Positions 24,983-32,138 of a stretch of 54,130 nucleotides of DNA are shown here, one piece after another. How positions within the stretch are numbered: position 1 is the stretch's first letter; every line of letters begins with the position of its first letter. The stretch comes from an uncultured Bacteroidia bacterium (lineage in GTDB: Bacteria > Bacteroidota > Bacteroidia > Bacteroidales > F082). The translations under genes were made by a program, and so were the position numbers. The notes beneath the pieces were generated by a model. The model saw nothing but the letters and a program-made list of their open reading frames with translations. It was not told where the DNA came from and did no database searches. The DNA lies in NCBI GenBank assembly GCA_913009755.1, contig CAJVWU010000017.1, positions 1 through 54,130 of the forward strand, in the 5' to 3' direction.

Positions 24983-25456
24983 TTAAGACAAAGGTTTTTT
25001 CTGTTTGATCATCGGTTTGATAATCTGACCCAGTTCGTGCATTTCGATGGCTTCAAGCAAAACATCCATATTCCGCAGGGTTAACATGTCAATCTCAAAG
25101 GCTGCCATAATTCCGGGAATCTTCCTCAGGCTGGTAAGTATCCCCGACAACTGGTCTTTGTCAACAATATTTTTAAACAACAGGAAAAAATCTATTCGCT
25201 GGCCCGGGATCAGCCTGCCTTTTTCATCTATATTGGAGATTAGCATACACCTTAAATAATTACTGCCCTGGCTGTAGTAATACCATGAAAAAGCACTTTC
25301 TTTCCCTGATATGCTGAGATCATCATATTTTTTTAATTGAAAATTTAGTTCATCATTGATGAAATAGGCCAGACGATAGTCTTTCAGATGAGTGACAAGG
25401 GCCAATAAACTGTACCCTTCGAATAAATTCGACTCAATTTTAAGTTTTTTGTTCAT
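24983..25456 (-). CDS. IPExxxVDY-type protein of unknown function
   Basis: A 157-residue protein from the ATG at 25456. Its start KLKIESNLFEGYSLLALVTHLKDYRLAYFINDEL matches the N-terminal pattern of the Bacteroidota IPExxxVDY family, though the name motif itself is diverged. The usual genome position of that family, just after acpP-fabF-rnc, is also found here. Function unknown. The longer start at 25489 is disfavoured: a TAnnTTTG box on the minus strand (TATCTTTG, 25475-25482) lies between the two starts. pyk, a frequent next gene, is not present. Confidence 0.65.
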   Translation of the reverse strand: MNKKLKIESNLFEGYSLLALVTHLKDYRLAYFINDELNFQLKKYDDLSISGKESAFSWYYYSQGSNYLRCMLISNIDEKGRLIPGQRIDFFLLFKNIVDKDQLSGILTSLRKIPGIMAAFEIDMLTLRNMDVLLEAIEMHELGQIIKPMIKQKKPLS

Positions 25457-25474
25457 GTTTCCAGTTTGCTCGCT

Positions 25475-25502
25475 CAAAGATAATAACAAAATGTTTGTTA
25501 TT
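25475..25502 (-). promoter_or_regulatory. -7 box with adjoining 9-bp inverted repeat upstream of the IPExxxVDY-type gene
   Basis: Minus-strand TATCTTTG (25475-25482) directly abuts a perfect inverted repeat: AATAACAAA (25482-25490), ATG, TTTGTTATT (25494-25502). The repeat covers the region just upstream of the -7 element and could be an operator. Confidence 0.4.
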
Positions 25503-25544
25503 GTGTATCAGGTTTAAAAAATCATAGTTTACAATGGTTAAATT

Positions 25545-26267
25545 TTAGTCGTTTAGTTTTTGCCACGCCCTTTCCGAGGCAAGTTTTTCAGCACCTTTGA
25601 TGTTATAATCCTGTGCTTGTGCAATGTTTTTTCCGTCAACAATTACAGCTACAAGATATTGTTTGCTTTGCTTTTCGCCTATTTCATCAATCACCCGGAA
25701 TATTAATTCGTGCTTTTCTTTTTGTGCCCATTCCAACACCCGGCTTTTAAAATTCACTTCGGTATTAACAAGTTTATCAAGGTCGAAATGAATGTTAATG
25801 ATTCGTTTTATGAGGATGTTCCGGGTGAAGCCATAACCTTTATCAAGATAGATTGCTCCCACAACTGCTTCAAAAGTATCGCCCGGTGCCGACCTGCCGC
25901 CCAGGGATAAATCAGTGGACAGGTTAATGAGTTTGTTTAATCCCAGTTTGTTTGAAAGATGATTCAGGGATGAACGGCTTACTATTTTCGAGCGCATTTG
26001 TGTAAGGAAACCTTCGTTTTTGTAAGGAAAACGTTTGAAAAGTAAATCGGCGACAATGGCGCTTAAAATGGCATCGCCCAGATATTCCAGCCTTTCATTG
26101 TTTAACTTCAGGCCGTTAATCTTTTTTTCGGAAGCTGATCTGTGACGGAAAGCCAATTTATATAAAGAGATATGTTCAGGATAAAATCCAAAAATATTTT
26201 TTATCGCTTTATAAAGAGGTTTATCTGATGTGAAATATAGTTTAATTAGCCCTGTCAAAATTAACAA
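25545..26267 (-). CDS. rnc: Ribonuclease III
   Basis: Double-stranded RNA endonuclease for rRNA and mRNA processing. Of 240 residues, the catalytic domain holds the signature NNERLEYLGDAIL (about 56-68, with the acidic metal ligands E61 and D65) and a second acidic site in GDTFEAVVGAIYLDKG. The C-terminal dsRNA-binding domain spans about 165-238 (FKSRVLEWAQ, KGAEKLASERAWQKL). No ATG or GTG precedes the conserved region; TTG codons at 26267 or 26258 are the only usual starts, so translation probably uses a TTG, 3 bp after the fabF stop. It closes the acpP-fabF-rnc operon. Confidence 0.95.
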   Translation of the reverse strand: MLILTGLIKLYFTSDKPLYKAIKNIFGFYPEHISLYKLAFRHRSASEKKINGLKLNNERLEYLGDAILSAIVADLLFKRFPYKNEGFLTQMRSKIVSRSSLNHLSNKLGLNKLINLSTDLSLGGRSAPGDTFEAVVGAIYLDKGYGFTRNILIKRIINIHFDLDKLVNTEVNFKSRVLEWAQKEKHELIFRVIDEIGEKQSKQYLVAVIVDGKNIAQAQDYNIKGAEKLASERAWQKLND

Positions 26268-26270
26268 GTC

Positions 26271-27524
26271 TTAGTCCGTAAATTTCTTAAAAATGATAGA
26301 AGCATTATGTCCCCCAAAACCGAAAGTATTGCTTAACGCAGCATGAATAGTACGTTCTTTGGCTTGATGAAAAGTGAAATCAAGTTTGTTGTCAATTTCA
26401 GGATCATCGGTAAAATGATTGATAGTAGGGGGCACCATATTATTTTTTACCGCGAGTAGTGTTGCAATAGCCTCTACAGCACCTGTCCCTCCCAAAAGAT
26501 GGCCTGTCATGGATTTAGTTGAGTTGATGCTGATGTTATAAGCATGATTGCCAAAGGTTTTCAATATGGATTTGGGTTCAACAATATCGCCAACCGGTGT
26601 AGAAGTGCCGTGTGTATTGATGTGATCAATGTCTTCGGGTTTTAGTTCGGCATCTTCAAGGGCAGCTTTCATGCACAGATAAGCACCATAGCCTTCGGGA
26701 TGGGGAGCTGTCATGTGGTATCCATCCCCTGAAAGTCCGGCCCCGGCCACTTCGGCATAGATTTTTGCACCTCTTGCTTTGGCATGTTCCAGTTCTTCAA
26801 AAATAAGGCTTCCTCCCCCTTCACCAATAACAAACCCGTCACGGTCTTTATCAAAAGGCCGTGATGCTGTTTTCGGATCATCGTTACGGGTTGAAATGGC
26901 ATGCATGGCATTAAAGCCCCCGACACCTTCTTCGGTAATGGTTGATTCGGACCCCCCGGTGACAAATGCATCGGCTTTGCCAAGTCTCAAATAGTTATAG
27001 GCATCAGCCAATGCGTTGGCAGACGATGCACAAGCAGAAACCGTAGCAAAATTAGGGCCCCTGAAACCGTATTTAATGGAAATATGGCCTGCCGTAATAT
27101 CGGCAATCATTTTAGGTATGAAAAAAGGGTTGTAACGTGGTGTTCCATTTCCCTTGACAAAATCCATGACTTCATCGTGAAAAGTCCTGAGCCCGCCAAT
27201 GCCTGAAGCCCAGATAACACCAACACGGTCACCGTCAATGCCTTCGGCATCCAATCCTGAATCTTTAACCGATTCGATGGCGGCTACCATTCCCAGTTGG
27301 GCATACCTGTCATATTTGCGCGCTTCTTTCCTGTCGAAATGGTCAAGGGGGTTAAAGTCCTTCACCTCGCAAGCAAATCTGGTTTTAAATTTTTCACTAT
27401 TAAACAGCGTGATCGGATTGGCTCCACTCACGCCATTTAACAACGCATCCCAAAAATCACCTGCATTCTTTCCGACAGGAGTAATTGCGCCTATGCCCGT
27501 AACTACTACCCGCTTCAACTTCAT
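26271..27524 (-). CDS. fabF: 3-oxoacyl-[acyl-carrier-protein] synthase II
   Basis: Main elongating condensing enzyme of type II fatty-acid synthesis. The 417-residue protein has the Cys-His-His triad C165 (in TVSACASSAN), H305 (in NTHGTSTPVGD) and H342 (in SMTGHLLGG), a constant +2 offset from E. coli FabF. The conserved GGSES and FGFGGHN segments are present. It lies 15 bp after acpP, its carrier protein, and 3 bp before rnc, the standard Bacteroidota cluster. Confidence 0.97.
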   Translation of the reverse strand: MKLKRVVVTGIGAITPVGKNAGDFWDALLNGVSGANPITLFNSEKFKTRFACEVKDFNPLDHFDRKEARKYDRYAQLGMVAAIESVKDSGLDAEGIDGDRVGVIWASGIGGLRTFHDEVMDFVKGNGTPRYNPFFIPKMIADITAGHISIKYGFRGPNFATVSACASSANALADAYNYLRLGKADAFVTGGSESTITEEGVGGFNAMHAISTRNDDPKTASRPFDKDRDGFVIGEGGGSLIFEELEHAKARGAKIYAEVAGAGLSGDGYHMTAPHPEGYGAYLCMKAALEDAELKPEDIDHINTHGTSTPVGDIVEPKSILKTFGNHAYNISINSTKSMTGHLLGGTGAVEAIATLLAVKNNMVPPTINHFTDDPEIDNKLDFTFHQAKERTIHAALSNTFGFGGHNASIIFKKFTD

Positions 27525-27539
27525 ACTAAAGAATGTTTT

Positions 27540-27773
27540 TTAAGTGTGTGCCTCAATATATGTAACGGCATCACCAACGGTTTCGATCTTTTCAGCTTCT
27601 TCATCCGGAATAGAAAGGTTGAATTCTTTTTCAAATTCCATGATCAGCTCAACCGTATCAAGGGAATCGGCACCTAAGTCGTTGGTGAAACTTGCTTCAT
27701 CGGTAACTTCACTTTCTTCTACTCCAAGTTTATCAACAATAATGCTTACTACTTTAGCTCTGATGTCTGACAT
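27540..27773 (-). CDS. acpP: Acyl carrier protein
   Basis: A 77-residue acidic four-helix protein carrying growing acyl chains on a phosphopantetheine arm attached to S37 in [13 protein letters not shown]. The start is the ATG at 27773 (MSDIRAKVV); longer in-frame extensions upstream have an unrelated hydrophobic composition and are not part of the protein. First gene of the acpP-fabF-rnc operon. Confidence 0.97.
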   Translation of the reverse strand: MSDIRAKVVSIIVDKLGVEESEVTDEASFTNDLGADSLDTVELIMEFEKEFNLSIPDEEAEKIETVGDAVTYIEAHT

Positions 27774-27917
27774 ATTTTTAATATTTAATTGGTTAAACTG
27801 CCTGCAAAGAAAGACATTAATGGGATAAAAAACAATATTTTCTGAAAAAATTACCCGGATATTTTGAAAATCAAATCTTTGTAATTTTAACAACAGGAAA
27901 CTCAACACAAACAATTA

Positions 27918-27947
27918 TTTGGAAACAGGGAATTCTTCTTATTTTTG
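27918..27947 (+). promoter_or_regulatory. Promoter of purN (TTTG-N18-TATTTTTG)
   Basis: TTTG at 27918-27921 and TATTTTTG at 27940-27947 are 18 bp apart, close to the ideal Bacteroidota spacing, 27 bp before the purN ATG. Confidence 0.6.
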
Positions 27948-27974
27948 ATGCCTGGAGATTGATAATAATAAGCC

Positions 27975-28544
27975 ATGAAAAACATCGCCATTTTTGCTTC
28001 AGGCAAGGGTACAAACGCCGAACATATCTCAAAATATTTTGCCGGTGAACCCGGGATCAGCGTTGCCATTATCCTCACCAACAACCCAAAAGCGTTTGTT
28101 CTGGAAAGGGCTAAACGGTTAGGGATACCCACACTGGTGTTTGACAGAAATGCCTTTTATAAGACGAAAGAAGTATTACAGGTTCTTTTGGATAAGCATA
28201 TTGACCTTATCGTCCTGGCCGGGTTTTTATGGCTTGTGCCCGGCAACCTGATTGATGCCTTCCGGGGAAAGATCATCAACATTCATCCGGCCCTGTTGCC
28301 AAAATACGGAGGAAAAGGGATGTACGGCAACCGCGTGCATCAGGCAGTGATTGATAACGGGGAAAGATATTCAGGGATTACCATTCATTACGTGGATGAA
28401 AAATACGATGAAGGCCGGGTTGTTTTTCAAAAAGAAATTCCTGTTTTGGAAGATGATACACCGGATACTCTGGCTGCCAGGATCCATAAACTGGAATATG
28501 AATTCTATCCCCGGGTAATTGAGAATTTGTTGACGCCTGAATAA
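27975..28544 (+). CDS. purN: Phosphoribosylglycinamide formyltransferase
   Basis: Transfers a formyl group from 10-formyl-THF to GAR in purine synthesis. The 189-residue protein has the N-terminal ASGKGTN phosphate-binding loop and the catalytic trio N102 and H104 (in INIHPALLPKY) and D141 (in HYVDEKYDEG), matching E. coli PurN positions 106, 108 and 144. It has its own promoter, is divergent from acpP and convergent with the acylase gene 6 bp away. Folate made via the PabABC enzymes in this window would feed this step, though that is a general pathway link. Confidence 0.96.
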   Translation: MKNIAIFASGKGTNAEHISKYFAGEPGISVAIILTNNPKAFVLERAKRLGIPTLVFDRNAFYKTKEVLQVLLDKHIDLIVLAGFLWLVPGNLIDAFRGKIINIHPALLPKYGGKGMYGNRVHQAVIDNGERYSGITIHYVDEKYDEGRVVFQKEIPVLEDDTPDTLAARIHKLEYEFYPRVIENLLTPE

Positions 28545-28550
28545 AACGGT

Positions 28551-30974
28551 TTATTTTCCAGGTGTCAGTTTCAACACCTGGGTGTCCTTCAATTCGTTTT
28601 TGTTCATGTATTGAATTCTGTATTTCCCATTGACAAACATTTCAGCCTGGTCGGCATAATGCAGGCTCATGATGTTGCCCGACTGTCCTGTGGGTATGAT
28701 GGAAAGGGCATGTTCCGGATCCCCGAAATCGAGCAGCAGGCGCATGGCAGGCCCCATAGTGACCGGGTAAATGCCTGATGCATTATAATTAAAAGATTCC
28801 TTGTCAATTACCTCGTTTGACCCGGATAGGGCAAACGGCCCCACATTAAATATTTTATCAAACGGTTTTTTCCGGCCAATGGGATGGATATGTGTAAGTG
28901 TATGAACCTTACCCCACTGCCATTTGGAAATATCACTTCCGCTGTGGTTTTCAAGGGCATCCATGGTTTGCATCAGCGACACGGTAAAAATTTCTTCCCG
29001 CGTTTCTTTTTTATCCGGTGTCTTGACATTGTCCCACCAAACGGAATTTTCATTTAAAAAAAGATTTTCAATGCCCGATCTGACAAATGCGGCACTGACA
29101 ACTTTTTCAAAGTTATTTTTACCCAGTTCATCCTGCATCGTATTGCGTAAAATAAAATAGAGCAACTGATTATAAATGGTAACCCCGATGCCGGATGTGT
29201 TGGATGTTCCGCCCCAGCGGTCAAGTATATCCATCGCCCCGGAAGCCGTTTTGTTTTTTCTTTTAATTGTTGCAATGCCGGCTGTTTTCAATATTAATCT
29301 GACAAGCATGGTATCCCTTTCCGAAAGATTGTCGAGCTGTATCCGACTCATGTCCGGGGCATCCCATTTTGCCCGGCTGTCAGCCAAACGTTTAACCCGT
29401 TCCGCGCGGTAGCCCGGAGCATAATAGCCGGGATAAAGAATACCCTTTACGCGCGGCGGGGCATTGTTGGATGTGCCGACAAAACCATTTTCAGGATTGA
29501 TGCTTTTGGGGTTATCATCAAAAGAATAAAATCCCAGGATATCATCCTTTCCCGAAGCGCCGTCCAATATCATTTTGGAATTAACATGAGCTGGATGTTC
29601 CGGTATTTTTCCGGCAGCCCACCAGGCAATGTTATCGTCTTTGTCGCCATAAACCACATTCAGCCCGAGCAGGTCAATTTTCCCCACTCCTTTTTCAAAA
29701 TCAGTTATGTTTTTTGCATTGTTAATATCATACAATGCTTCCAAGGCGGTTGTTTCCAGCTTGTTCACTGACCACCATAAACTTACGGGTTCGTGTTCCA
29801 GCTTGTTAACATCTTTCAGAACCGCATTTAAAACCGGACCGTGGCGTGTGTATTTGATGTTTAAAATCACATCTTTCTGTCCTTTTACCCGGATAACCTG
29901 TTTATCAACCCGGTAGTTTTCCCAGTGGTCATTTGCCCAATATTGTGCATTGTTGTCAGGGTTTTGTTTTTCACGGTACAAATCCATATTATCAAAAGGG
30001 AAAATGGTCAGTCCCCAGCCATATTGCCGGTTGTGGCCCATCAGGGCGAAAGGTACACCGGCCAGGTAATAACCGAACATTTCAAAACCGGGATAATTCA
30101 AATGGGCTTCGTACCACACAGCCGGTTGAGAGTATTTGACGTGTGTGTCGTTGGCAAGCAACACTTTGTTTGATTTTGACCTTTCTTTGCTCATGGCCCA
30201 GTTGTTCGATCCTTCCCAGATCGGAACAGGCAGGTAATTCTGAAGACCGCCTGAGGAAAAGGCCATATCAAATATTTTGGCTTCCCCGGCGTATTGGTCA
30301 TAAAGTTTTGCATTGGAAAGCGAGTCCAGCCCGAAATCCACCAGGTATTGATTTCCCAGTTTCTTATTGATGTAAGTGACCATGGGTTCCTGCGAAAGGG
30401 CAGCCGTAAAACCCAATGACATGTATCCGATGGCCGTGTAAATATCGGCAGGGGTGAATTTTTCAGGCTTAAACCCGATCAGTGTGAACTCAACGGGCAA
30501 TGTACCGTTTTCAATAAAACTGTTTATCCCTTCAAGGTAGGCGAGGGCTTGTTTTTTATAGTGTTCGTCAATTGTATTAAAAAAGAAAGATGCGTTTTTT
30601 TCTGCCGATTTACGGATGGATAAAGTACGCATCATTTTGTCAATGCTTAGAAATTCATTTCCCAGTATTTCTGACAATCTGCCGCTGGTTGCCCGCCTGA
30701 TCATCACCATCTGAAACAGCCGCTCCTGCGCCTGTGCATAACCCAGGGCAAAATAGGCATCGTGGGCGTTCGCAGCATAAATGTGCGGGACGCCGTATTC
30801 ATCATAAATGATTTCCGTTTTACCTTTTAAACCTTTTAGTGTTAAAGTGCCGTCGTAAACCGGCGCCGTGTTTTTTAACCACAGCCAGGCGCCCCCCACA
30901 ACAAGCATGATGAGGATCAGAAGTGATAATAAGGATATCTTCAGGATTTTCATGTGAGGGTGTTTAGCAGACAA
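28551..30974 (-). CDS. Penicillin acylase family protein (S45 Ntn hydrolase)
   Basis: An 807-residue periplasmic or outer-face amidase precursor. The N terminus (MKILKISLLSLLILIML, from the likely second start at 30953) is a signal peptide or membrane anchor. The alpha-chain region has EIIYDEYGVPHIYA and YAQAQERLFQM. The autoproteolysis site and new beta-chain N terminus is S256 in WEGSNNWAMS, the Ntn nucleophile expected in this family. HTPVGRGNP-like AHL-acylase specifics cannot be judged, so the substrate could be penicillins, N-acyl-homoserine lactones or other amides. Monocistronic, convergent with purN and upstream of a long gene-poor gap. Confidence 0.92.
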   Translation of the reverse strand: MSAKHPHMKILKISLLSLLILIMLVVGGAWLWLKNTAPVYDGTLTLKGLKGKTEIIYDEYGVPHIYAANAHDAYFALGYAQAQERLFQMVMIRRATSGRLSEILGNEFLSIDKMMRTLSIRKSAEKNASFFFNTIDEHYKKQALAYLEGINSFIENGTLPVEFTLIGFKPEKFTPADIYTAIGYMSLGFTAALSQEPMVTYINKKLGNQYLVDFGLDSLSNAKLYDQYAGEAKIFDMAFSSGGLQNYLPVPIWEGSNNWAMSKERSKSNKVLLANDTHVKYSQPAVWYEAHLNYPGFEMFGYYLAGVPFALMGHNRQYGWGLTIFPFDNMDLYREKQNPDNNAQYWANDHWENYRVDKQVIRVKGQKDVILNIKYTRHGPVLNAVLKDVNKLEHEPVSLWWSVNKLETTALEALYDINNAKNITDFEKGVGKIDLLGLNVVYGDKDDNIAWWAAGKIPEHPAHVNSKMILDGASGKDDILGFYSFDDNPKSINPENGFVGTSNNAPPRVKGILYPGYYAPGYRAERVKRLADSRAKWDAPDMSRIQLDNLSERDTMLVRLILKTAGIATIKRKNKTASGAMDILDRWGGTSNTSGIGVTIYNQLLYFILRNTMQDELGKNNFEKVVSAAFVRSGIENLFLNENSVWWDNVKTPDKKETREEIFTVSLMQTMDALENHSGSDISKWQWGKVHTLTHIHPIGRKKPFDKIFNVGPFALSGSNEVIDKESFNYNASGIYPVTMGPAMRLLLDFGDPEHALSIIPTGQSGNIMSLHYADQAEMFVNGKYRIQYMNKNELKDTQVLKLTPGK

Positions 30975-31644
30975 AAATAGAAAATTGAGAATATTGTGAA
31001 CAGAATAAGGGATGTTGATTTTGAGGATTTAAGAGGTGGGGTGAATCAAGAGAAAAGAGACAACCTGTTTTAAAATTATCTGTTCCATAAAACAAGGTTA
31101 AAGCCAGAACAATAAAAACACAACAAATAGTTCAAAACCGTTAAAAATGAGTTGACAACAAATAATTCTCTTTGCAAACCCTATGTTTTCGCATAGGCTG
31201 AAACTTGTCATCCCCCTTCCTTGTTTTCCTTTTAAATATGCTTATCTTTACACGGTATTAACCTAACCATACATTATTTTTCTGTTATAAAGAACCAAAT
31301 CAACGAAATATTCGGTGGTTGGTCAGCCGCCAAAATGTAAGTGTGATTAAAATGCAAACCATTAATAAAATAACAACGCATCTGCAACAAATAATTCTGT
31401 ATATGATTGGTATGCTGCGCTTTACCCATCCCCCCTTGTCCGCCGAAGTCTGAACATCGGCAGACCCTGTCCGCCGTTCCCTGTAGCTATCGTAATAGCG
31501 AAGGCAGGCCTGCCACACAAAGCCAAATACATAAAAACAAAAACAATTTATGTTTTGGGCAAAAACAAGTTCATCCGGCCCGGGCTGCCCTGCATTAAAC
31601 CGGTTCTTGCAGCGTGGCTTGGTTATATGATAAACCGGTAAAAA
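30975..31644. other. 670-bp gene-poor gap with a GC-rich repeat-like island
   Basis: No convincing coding frame. Most is AT-rich, but 31430-31515 is a GC-rich island with the direct repeat TGTCCGCCG at 31437-31445 and 31468-31476, an inverted repeat GCTAT-CGTA-ATAGC at 31486-31499 and the perfect palindrome GGCAGGCCTGCC at 31503-31514. It looks like a dispersed-repeat remnant. A minus-strand frame of 254 codons crosses the region but has no homology signature I recognise. Confidence 0.45.
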
Positions 31645-32058
31645 ATGCTTTTGGCAGCAATCCTGTTGGGGGTTTCTGCAAGTTTTGCCCAATACCAGAT
31701 AAATGTAACCTGGAATGCTTCGAACCCCAATTGTTCCTGCACGGCTACAGCCGATTCTGTGTTTAAGATTAACGTTTACATACGTGATGTGGCAAACAGC
31801 CATGACTTTGATGAGATTAATACAACAGCAAATGGTTGGGAAAACAGCAAAGTTATTGATGTGCCTGGTATTGAAGGCTATTGTGCAGTATTTCATGAAT
31901 ATACACCAAGCTTTTATATTACAGTTACGGTTGTACTTCATTGCAACGACAATCCCCCTTATGATGCCTGCGATGGTCGGGTTCAGGTCGGGCCAAAAAC
32001 CTGTGCGGATTTTGCGAGTCCTACGCCAATTCCTATAAATGTTGGAAACCTTAATTAA
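31645..32058 (+). CDS. Small secreted protein of unknown function
   Basis: A 137-residue protein that starts MLLAAILLGVSASFA, a short signal peptide without the usual basic residues, followed by a beta-rich mature part. The mature part has six cysteines (in NPNCSCTATA, EGYCAVF, LHCNDN, DACDGR and KTCADF), which could form three disulfides. A stop codon at 31639 in frame rules out a longer N terminus. The missing positive n-region suggests the 5' end may have been lost to the repeat-like DNA upstream. A strong terminator follows at 32068. Function unknown. Confidence 0.6.
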   Translation: MLLAAILLGVSASFAQYQINVTWNASNPNCSCTATADSVFKINVYIRDVANSHDFDEINTTANGWENSKVIDVPGIEGYCAVFHEYTPSFYITVTVVLHCNDNPPYDACDGRVQVGPKTCADFASPTPIPINVGNLN

Positions 32059-32067
32059 TATCAATTA

Positions 32068-32118
32068 AACCATCCTGCCTGCTGTTTTGTACCTCAAAAT
32101 TAACGGCGGGATGGTTTT
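32068..32118 (+). terminator. Intrinsic terminator after the small secreted protein
   Basis: A 12-bp stem with one G-T pair, AACCATCCTGCC (32068-32079) and GGCGGGATGGTT (32105-32116), encloses a 25-nt loop and is followed by further T residues. Confidence 0.75.
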
Positions 32119-32123
32119 AAGTT

Positions 32124-32131
32124 TAAATTTG
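32124..32131 (+). promoter_or_regulatory. Candidate -7 element for the large T9SS protein (TAAATTTG)
   Basis: TAAATTTG ends only 7 bp before the ATG at 32139, so a transcript from it would be leaderless or nearly so. No -33 partner is visible because the terminator stem lies there; support is weak. Confidence 0.3.
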
Positions 32132-32138
32132 TAAATAA

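Noticed and set aside
31300-32064. Minus-strand frame of 254 codons
   Set aside because: Antisense to a secreted-protein gene with terminator, crosses the repeat island, low-complexity composition.
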